From: Malaya genurostris
Taxonomy: Eukaryota > Arthropoda > Insecta > Diptera > Culicidae
Reading direction: 5' to 3'
Length of the DNA: 64,000 nucleotides
Assembly (NCBI RefSeq): GCF_030247185.1
Contig: NC_080571.1
Span: 44,825,502-44,889,501 of the forward strand
Below are positions 57,095-64,000 of this stretch, in pieces (the stretch's first letter is position 1; each line of letters begins with the position of its first letter). Both the position numbers and the translations under genes were made by a program. The notes under the pieces are model-generated. The model was not told the DNA's origin and did no database searches. It saw only the letters and a list, made by a program, of their open reading frames with translations.

Positions 57095-57268
57095 TAAGAA
57101 AAAAAAAACAACTATCTTCATCAAAAAGTTCCCGGAATTTATTCAGAAAATTAAAAATATAAGATTATTCATCAAAATTGATGTTGTCCCCTTCGAAGTA
57201 TTTCCCATCGACTGCAACACATCTGTGGCCAGCGCTAGATCCAATCCTCGTAACTTTTTGCCTTTCTC
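57095..57268 (-). pseudogene. Mariner transposase 3' end
   Basis: The minus strand shows the usual mariner C-terminus (RCVAVDGKYFEGDNINFDE and stop, about 57230-57173), followed by a 3' end with CGGGAACTTTTTGATGAAG, typical of a mariner terminal repeat. It is opposite in strand to the fragment at 56790, so these are separate relics or an inverted remnant. Confidence 0.7.
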
Positions 57269-57269
57269 T

Positions 57270-57600
57270 ATAGAAAGGTATTAGAATTGCTGGAAAACCC
57301 GACTTTCGAACGGAGCCTCGGAGACCCATAGTGTTATATACCATTCGACTCAGTTCGACGAGATCGGAAAATGTGTGTGTGTATGTGAGTGCGTTTGTGT
57401 GTGCACTTTTCGAAGATATTTGAACGCGCTCAATTTTCTCAGAGATGGCTGAACCGATTTTAACAAACTTTGGCTCGTTTGAAAGTCGGGCTATTCATCA
57501 AGTTCAAAGATCAAATGGCTGTGACTTTTGGTTCCAGAGATATGATGGTATAACTGACGTAACCAACAAAACATGTTGATTTTTACCGCTCTTATATACA
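57270..57600. repeat. Dispersed culicine repeat fragment
   Basis: It contains CCTTTCTCTATAGAAAGG, ATACCATTCGACTCAGTTCG, a short GT-rich tract, and CTCAGAGATGGCTGAACCG, the standard order of the family described at 8200. Confidence 0.75.
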
Positions 57601-57924
57601 CTGAAGTCTTTTGTCGTGAATACGACTTACTTTACTATGGTGTGCCTTTTCAAAATTAGCCATATGGAAGAATGGGCAGAACTTAATCGTGAATATCTCG
57701 ACTTGTATTAATGGTAGCAACATAATTCTTTCACCATTTCATCAAAAATATGATCAGGAATTTAGGATAATATTTTGAACAGTGTGAGATAACCACAAAC
57801 AACTCAAAAATTAAGTTTTCTCAAAATTTGAAAATAATGCGGAAAACTCTTTACTTTCGCTTGGATTTTTCGCGCAAGGACGACGATTTTGAGGTAGTCA
57901 GGCACATATCTTCAACTGAATGCG

Positions 57925-57988
57925 TATAAAAGGGGAACCGTGGTCGAAAATCGATCATTTCTTTTCGTGCGTTCGGTGGAAGCAGACG
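57925..57988 (+). promoter_or_regulatory. Pol II core promoter: TATA box, initiator, DPE
   Basis: TATAAAAG at 57925-57932. The initiator TCATTT at 57955-57960 fits the arthropod TCAKTY, with the A at 57957 as +1, so the first T of the TATA box is at -32. At +28 to +33 (57984-57989) the sequence AGACGT fits the DPE consensus RGWYVT. The three elements are at canonical spacing. The 122-bp satellite begins at 57990. A histone-gene or LINE promoter origin is possible but not shown. Confidence 0.65.
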
Positions 57989-57989
57989 T

Positions 57990-58750
57990 CGCGAGAGTTA
58001 AACCATCAACCAGCAGCGACGGAGAGTGCACCTTTTGCGTGGTTAAAACCTCAAACGCTCAGGTAGCAACTTTCATTCGCTTGCTGGCCTTCAAGGCGAG
58101 CAGACTGCCATCGCGAGAGTTAAACCATCAACCAGCAGCGACGGAGAGAGCGCCTTTTGCGTGGTTAAAACCTCAAACGCTCAGGTAGCAACTTTCATTC
58201 GCTTGCTGGCCTTCAAGGCGAGCAGACTGCCATCGCGAGAGTTAAACCATCAACCAGCAGCGACGGAGAGTGCACCTTTTGCGTGGTTAAAACCTCAAAC
58301 GCTCAGGTAGCAACTTTCATTCGCTTGCTGGCCTTCAAGGCGAGCAGACTGCCATCGCGAGAGTTAAACCATCAACCAGCAGCGACGGAGAGAGCGCCTT
58401 CTGCGTGGTTAAAAGCACAAACGCTCAGGTAGCAACTTTCATTCGCTTGCTGGCCTTCAAGGCGAGCAGACTGCCATCGCGAGAGTTAAACCATCAACCA
58501 GCAGCGACGGAGAGAGCGCCTTTTGCGTGGTTGAAACCTCAAACGCTCAGGTAGCAACTTTCATTCGCTTGCTGGCCTTCAAGGCGAGCAGACTGCCATC
58601 GCGAGAGTTAAACCGTTAACCAGCAGCGACGGAGAGAGCGCCTTCTGCGTGGTTAAAAGCACAAACGCTCAGGTAGCAACTTTCATTCGCTTGCTGGCCT
58701 TCAAGGCGAGCAGACTGCCATCGCGGGAGTTAAACCATCAGCGACGGAGA
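57990..58750 (+). repeat. 122-bp tandem satellite, about 6.2 units
   Basis: Units start with CGCGAGAGTTAAACCATC at 57990, 58112, 58234, 58356, 58478, 58600 and 58722 (the last is partial), exactly 122 bp apart. Units are nearly identical, with recurring variants such as GAGAGTGCACC versus GAGAGAGCGCC and AAAACCTC versus AAAAGCAC. 122 is not divisible by three, so no frame is kept across units and coding is unlikely. Confidence 0.97.
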
Positions 58751-59440
58751 GAGCACCTGCCATCATTTGGTTTTCGGTAGTCATAACGAGAAGTTCAATT
58801 TTCAGATTGTAGTTCCACAATATAGGTTTAGAATTCAGAGCCTGCGTGCTGAAACTGGATTCTGGAACTGTATTCCGGAACTAATTTGAGTTTCGAAATT
58901 GCAATTCTAGAATTGAAACTGGATTCTGAGTCTGTTATTGATTCTAAATTTAGTTCTTGAACTCAGGATCCAGTTATTTATTCCAGACTTCTTCTATTCG
59001 GTTCTTTTTAGAACCATAATAATACTCCTAAAGAATTATGCGGAAATTTACTTTACTGTACTCTATAAAACTCATTCTGGTAGTCATGGCGAAAAATCGT
59101 CTTCATGTTTTAGAGCTTAGTTCTGGAATATGGGTTTAGAATTCAGAGTCTGCGTGCTGAACTAACTCAAATCGTCACAAATTTTTTTTTTATTTAAGAA
59201 CTATACTGCTTATTTCATAGTATTTAAGTGCGTTTCAGAATGTTTAATGTAACTAATCTGTAATTTAGTCTAGGCGCATCGTTTAAATTTCTAGTAATGA
59301 AAGAGGGGAAAGTTGCACAATTCAAACAATCGATGAACTACCAATTCGAATTCGGAAGCATAAATAAAGCGTGTCATATTCGTATTCACGACATCCAGTT
59401 ATGTCTCTGACATTACACACCCGTACTTTTTTTATACGAG
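58751..59440. other. Unassigned stretch with short degenerate repeats
   Basis: 58830-59000 has phrases like GATTCTGGAACTG and GAATTCAGAGCCTGCGTGC that recur at 59120-59160. No gene is supported. Confidence 0.5.
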
Positions 59441-59447
59441 TTTACGT

Positions 59448-59632
59448 ACCGCATAAAAAACCGCATAACTTTGAAACTTCGCAAAAAAAACGCAGAAAGG
59501 AAACCGCATAACTTTGAAACTTCGCATAAAAAACTGAAACCTCACATAAAAAACCGCATAACTCTGAAAATTCGCATAAAAAAGTCGCATAAAAAACCTC
59601 ATAAAAAAGACCGCAAAAAAAAGACCTCAGTG
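59448..59632. repeat. Short tandem repeat, CCGCATAACTTTGAAAC units
   Basis: Imperfect units containing CCGCATAACTTTGAAACTTC and CGCATAAAAAA repeat at least four times, then collapse into short CATAAAAAA units. Confidence 0.8.
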
Positions 59633-59818
59633 TATAAGGGTGCCAATATTTTGGGATCACCTCTAATTTCGTAAAGCGCTTGTGCTCAAAAGTTTAGGCA
59701 CCTCGAAAAATGTCTTCATGCAAAATTTGAGCTAAATCGGACATGCGTAAGGGGTGCTGCCCGGTGGTTAAGGTTTGAAAATTTTCGATCTTGAAAAAGC
59801 ACCATAGGGGGGAGTACA

Positions 59819-60035
59819 TGAAATTTCCAAAATCGAAAATTTTTTTTTGATACCGAAACTCTTAAAACTGCATGAAACGTCGAGATTTAGTGTCATCTCA
59901 AAAAATTTCTGGGAATTTTGAGTCGATTTTCTCAAAAAAATTTTTTTTTGCGAGATGACACTTAATCTCGACGTTTCATGCAATTCTAAGCCTTTTGGCA
60001 TCAAAATTTTATATTCGATTTCGGAAATTTCATTG
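59819..60035. mobile_element. Foldback MITE
   Basis: Two arms of about 90-100 bp (59819-59915 and 59948-60035) are inverted copies at roughly 80 percent identity. The best block is GCATGAAACGTCGAGATTTA against its mirror. The loop is short. No ORF. Confidence 0.75.
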
Positions 60036-60049
60036 ATCAAGCTTTGAAC

Positions 60050-60647
60050 ATTCCCACAGTATTTGAGGTTCCCCTTCCACCTTTACAGTAGCAGGGCTAT
60101 CAGTGGAGAATGTTGAAAGCTTCCAATATCTTGGCAGCCAAATGGCGTCAGACGGCGGTACCAAGATTGACATAGGTGCAAGGATCAAGAAGGCAAGGGC
60201 TGCTTTTGCGAGTTTAAGAAACATCTGGAAAAACAGGCAGAACGCACCAAAATCCGAATATTTAACTCTAATGTGAAATCTGTGCTGCTATAGGCTAGTG
60301 AAACATGGTGTGTATCAGAGGAGAACACTCAACGGCTGCAGGTGTTCATCAATAGGTGCCTGCGGAAAATAATTCGAGTCTGGTGGCCCCATAACTGGAT
60401 CTCAAACACCGAGCTCCATCGCCGGTGCCACCAGAAGCCGATAGCAACTGAAATTCGGGAACGAAAGTGGGGCTGGGTCGGCCACACCTTACGTAGGAGC
60501 GGAAACGAAATCTGCAGACAAGCATTAGACTGGAACCCAGCAGGACATCGCAGTAGAGGCAGACCCTGAGGCTCATGGCGGCGTAGCCTCTATAAAGAAA
60601 TAAAAGAAGTCGACCGAAATCTAACCTGGAAACAGGTTAAGGCGATG
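60050..60647 (+). pseudogene. RTE-like LINE C-terminal fragment
   Basis: Reverse-transcriptase C-terminal sequence: FQYLGSQMASDGGTKIDIGA, then FINRCLRKIIRVWWPHNWIS and HRRCHQKPIATEIRERKW. Stops and a frame change make it inactive. It is interrupted at 60647 by the CACAGTG element. Its 3' end continues at 62106. Confidence 0.75.
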
Positions 60648-62105
60648 CACAGTGGGGAAAAAACGATAAAAAACGCGACTTTGCTCAATAATTTTATAAA
60701 AACATGAGCAAACATTTTCAAAATTAGTATTTTTTATGCAAATTTTTTTGCAGAATCGATTTATGATAGTTAGAAGATCCGCAAAATTCACTATCATGCC
60801 CGTTTTGCTCCATTTCCTCTTTTTTCTGACTTTACTTTGAAAACTAATTGTGAAACTCAGGAAAAAATTCAATTCCACCAATCGGAAGGTATTCCTGACA
60901 TGCTCATAAGTTAGATAAATGGATTGTTTTTAATAAGATTGACCGCAAACAACTGTATTCTGTTTTACCCCCAGTCATCTTCTTCCGTGAATTTACAGAA
61001 AAAAAGTTCGGCTGATCGGTATTTGGACCAATTTTGGTTAAACAAGACAGTTCTATATTTCGCATATAACCTCAAATAATAATTTACAGATAGTGTTCAT
61101 GATCGCATGCTTCGTGCTACATCGTTTTACCCCAATTTTCCGACAAATATAATTTTATGTTGAATTCAGATTTACAATCCCGAAGCAGATCCAATATGAC
61201 CTACCAATATTGGTTCATATCACGTACAAAACATCTGTAATCCAATCAAACACAATGGGAATGACAGTACTAGCCTGTTTAACCCGTTTTACCACAATTT
61301 ATTTCATAAGTCGTATTTCTGGTTAAACTTTCTTTCGCATACCGAAAGCAGGCTGATTGCGGTTGATGAAAATCAATTGATATTACGAAGAAAGACCTGA
61401 AAATTGGATTACAGATGAATTCAATGTGGAGCAAAATCTTAAGACTCAGTTAAAGGATAAATTGTGGTAAAACGGTATAGCAAGATTCGTGCGATAATTG
61501 AATTCATTTGTAATCCTATTTTCAGGTCTTTCTTCGTAATATCAATCGATTTTCATCGACCGCAATCAGCCTGCTTTCGGTATGCGAAAGAAAGTTTAAC
61601 CAGAAATACGACTTTTGATATAAATTAGGGGTAAAACGGGTTAAACAGGCTAGTACTGTCATTCCCATTGTGTTTAATTGGATCACAGATGTTTTGCACG
61701 TATTATGAACCAATGTTGATAGATCGCATTGGATCTGCTTTTGGATTGTAGATCATATTTCAACTGAATATTATAACAAGAAAATAAATGGCGTAAAATG
61801 GTGCAACGAGTTTTCTTCTGTCAATAAAACTATGTGCAATCAATTTGTTAGACTTTTTTACATCGGAAACACTCTATTCGCTCTTCTGCAAGTTTTTCGG
61901 TTTCATGTTATATAGTTAAGCTTGAATACAATGCAGTATAAAAAGGGAACTTGGGGTAAAATGAACATGGTAGCGTTTCGTGCGGTCCTTCTAAATACAT
62001 GGAATCGATTTTACTGACCATTTTACACCAAAAAAATGCTTTGTGGTCAGCTGTATCATGCCTCCAAAAAATCGTCGCGTTTTTGGTCCATTTTTCCCCA
62101 CTGTG
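60648..62105. mobile_element. Transib-like non-autonomous palindromic element
   Basis: 1458 bp. Both ends read CACAGTGGGGAAAAA, and the 5-bp target CGATG is duplicated (60643-60647 and 62106-62110), inside an RTE-like LINE. A 5-bp duplication and CAC-type ends fit Transib. Each end has heptamer CACAGTG, a 12-bp spacer, then TAAAAAACG (left) or CCAAAAACG (right). Long internal arms (about 61160-61425 and 61497-61771) are inverted copies. GTTTTAC-like motifs recur about every 162 bp in mirror image around 61380. No transposase frame. Confidence 0.85.
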
Positions 62106-62179
62106 CGATGGTGGGCAATCGCCCAGGATGAAGATCTTTCAAGTCGGCCCTTTGCACCACTCGGGGTGCGCAGGAGCCT

Positions 62180-62235
<56 letters not shown>
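62106..62235 (+). mobile_element. 3' end of the RTE-like LINE with (AAGT)n tail
   Basis: Continuation of the LINE split by the CACAGTG element: GGGCAATCGCCCAGGATG, CACTCGGGGTGCGCAGGAGC, then about 13 AAGT units (62181-62234). RTE-group LINEs commonly end in short tandem repeats of this sort. Confidence 0.8.
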
Positions 62236-62236
<1 letters not shown>

Positions 62237-62299
62237 TAGCTCTCCATTCCTTCATCATGGGCTGATTTTTCCAAAAGTGTAAGTATGATAAATTATTCA

Positions 62300-64000
62300 A
62301 AACCTGTTTTAATCCACCCAGTGGTGTAATGATGCCTTTCTCATATCAATCATACTATCATATATAATACTGTGGTATTCTTCAAAATAATTTTCTTCGA
62401 TTCTTAAAAGAATAACCGAAATCGGTTTGTTTGACCGTTTACTGATAAAAACTATCAATTGGAAAAGATTTGAGGTCGATTTAGAATTTTTTTAAGGTTG
62501 TTCCCCATTTTAAGTGATGGTATACAATTTTTAACACACTTTACCCTATATTTCCGGATAAGGAAGTCGGATCCGCATGAAATTCAGGAATTACGCATGG
62601 GACCACAGGACCTTTCATTTGAACCTAAGTTTGTGAAAATCGGTCGCGCCATCTATGAGAAACACATATAGGGGCTGGGGTCCATTTGGAGATTGATAGT
62701 ACCTATTAGCTCTCTCCGGACAGTACCAGCCTAGATGCCGTGTGGAATCCGGCGAAAAAAAAATGAACCAAGAATAGATCCACTGGGTTCCTGCTTCCAT
62801 GTTGTAAAAGGCGACAATTGCAGGAGTTTCTTTTTCCTTTCAGTTATCAGATGTTTTCAATATTTCACTTCTGATTACTCTATTTTACTAAATTATCTCT
62901 TCATTCAACCTATCAATTTCCGTCTAGCTTCGGAGAAAATTTTCATTTGGAATGTTTCCTTCTTCCATGTTATTGATTGTCTTTCAGGATTATAAATTGA
63001 ATTGATAACTATTGCGCAAATCCGTTGATATTACAAAGTTAATAACAGAGATAAGATATATGGTATATTGAATACATAGTAAAAACACTTGATATTAATA
63101 TTTCAAACAATAAATTAATATTTTTCTCGGTAGCCGGCTGCCCAGATCAACTAATATAACCAATTAATAATTTTAATAAATAATTAAAATAATAAAGCGG
63201 AAATAATAAAGAATCAAGACGCGCGTGAAATCTTTTTACCTTTATTTGGTGATTTAAAATGATTTTATAACAACTGTTTAGAATATGTCAATGCAATGGA
63301 TTAACTATTTTGTCTAAATCCTGTTCACTCGTTTTTTTTATCACGTAATTTCATTTAAAAAAATAGGAAAGTTTTTATTCTTTACGCGATAGTATTGCAA
63401 ATTTTTATTTAATTTCCTCGAATAAGATCTTTGAATCAAGACTTCCCGAGACTTCAATATAGGATATTGTTGAAACGTTCACTCGGGAAGTTAGTGAGTT
63501 TAGTGGTGCATCCGAGCATCTTGAAACCGGAACATACTGAGTCGCGCGCGAAACCGATACTGAAATTTTTGCTAACAAATATCCTTCTCCCGTGACACTT
63601 GTGGAGTGCGCAGTAGTATATACGGCCTCTAGTAACAACAAGTGTTGGACTAACATCCCTTCCCATTCCTTAGACGATCTACGTTCGGGCCTGGCCGGCG
63701 CCGGTACTGATCAATGAATTCTGGGATTACCAGAAGATGTACATTGAAGGATGATTTACCAGTCCCAGGTCGGATCATCTAGAAACTCCCTGTACAATTT
63801 CAGCTAATCCCGATCAGTAACGGAGTAGCAACCAGGGGTGGTCGCTCAAGCTCAAGCCATCTATGAGAAACACATATTTTCTTTTTTTGCACATTTTATC
63901 CCATAACTCCCGAATCGGAATTCGGATCCAAATAATATTCAGGAATTTTTTATGGGACCTCAAGACCTTTCATTTGAATATAAGCTTGTGAAAATCGGTT
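62300..64000 (+). repeat. Dispersed culicine repeat, split by a LINE insertion
   Basis: Starts GTTTTAATCCACCCAGTGG with CCTTTCTCATATCAATC, as the copy at 8200 does. It is interrupted at 62670 and resumes at 63856, continuing past the window edge. The 8200 copy, uninterrupted at the matching point (CTATGAGAAAAG), shows the empty site. Confidence 0.8.
62670..63855 (+). mobile_element. Deleted LINE insertion with 22-bp target duplication
   Basis: 1186 bp flanked by a perfect 22-bp direct repeat (62648-62669 and 63856-63877). The 5' part contains CCAAGAATAGATCCACTGG and TCCATGTTGTAAAAGGCG, shared with the I-type LINE copies at 13580 and 15600. The 3' part ends with CGCTCAAGCTCAA. No long ORF remains. 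The long duplication fits target-primed reverse transcription. Confidence 0.85.

Noticed and set aside
57925..57988. Promoter of a histone gene
   Set aside because: The motif set would fit, but no histone coding sequence follows. Called only as a core promoter.
57940..58188. 82-codon ORF across the promoter and first satellite units
   Set aside because: The 122-bp period shifts the frame every unit, so it is an accidental frame at the array edge.
57990..58750. CRISPR-like array
   Set aside because: The units are contiguous 122-bp tandem repeats without distinct spacers, in an animal genome.

Overview
This is insect nuclear DNA, most likely from a culicine mosquito (Aedes-like; genus not resolved). 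The reasons are intron-containing orthologues of conserved animal genes with GT-AG introns, an AT-rich background, a tRNA-derived SINE of the kind common in Aedes, and many copies of a dispersed repeat carrying GAGAAAGG ends that is typical of culicine genomes. No bacterial, plasmid or CRISPR feature was seen.

Four protein genes can be assembled exon by exon. (1) Dynactin p150/Glued (DCTN1), minus strand, 23468 to 1729: ten coding exons sum to 3825 nt (1274 aa). (2) A small unrecognised gene, plus strand, 28986-29732: three exons, 205 aa. (3) A secreted serpin-fold protein, minus strand, 36794 to 29833: four exons, 593 aa, with a long acidic Thr/Glu-rich insertion and a dibasic RSKR site. (4) An SLC5-family sodium/solute symporter, minus strand, 56151 to 46975: six coding exons, 589 aa. 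In each case the exon sum is divisible by three and the splice phases agree, which supports the models. Genes 2 and 3 converge, with stop codons only 100 bp apart.

Most of the remaining sequence is mobile DNA, much of it nested in introns. DCTN1 intron 8 (2.4-9.7 kb) holds two DD37E transposon relics and a DD37D transposon inserted in the 3' end of a Jockey LINE. DCTN1 intron 4 (13.1-22.4 kb) holds broken I-type LINE copies and a full-length Jockey-type LINE with both ORFs open and a clean target duplication. From 24 to 32.4 kb there are four copies of one ~720-bp inverted-repeat element, each with its own perfect 7-bp target duplication. A tRNA-like Pol III unit lies at 27.6 kb. From 38 to 45 kb there are an R1-type LINE tail, a mariner foldback element and a DD41D (rosa-type) transposon. 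The SLC5 intron holds a DD37E transposon with both ends, an hAT MITE with an 8-bp duplication and a SINE. From 57 kb on there are mariner relics, a 122-bp satellite directly behind a TATA-Inr-DPE core promoter, and an RTE-like LINE tail split by a Transib-like element. The termini of that element read heptamer, 12-bp spacer and nonamer-like, as in V(D)J recombination signals.

The host genes look unrelated in function (microtubule motor cofactor, secreted serpin, solute transporter). The most unusual signals are the 7-bp-duplication element family, the CACAGTG palindromic element, the promoter-headed satellite and the tRNA-like unit.
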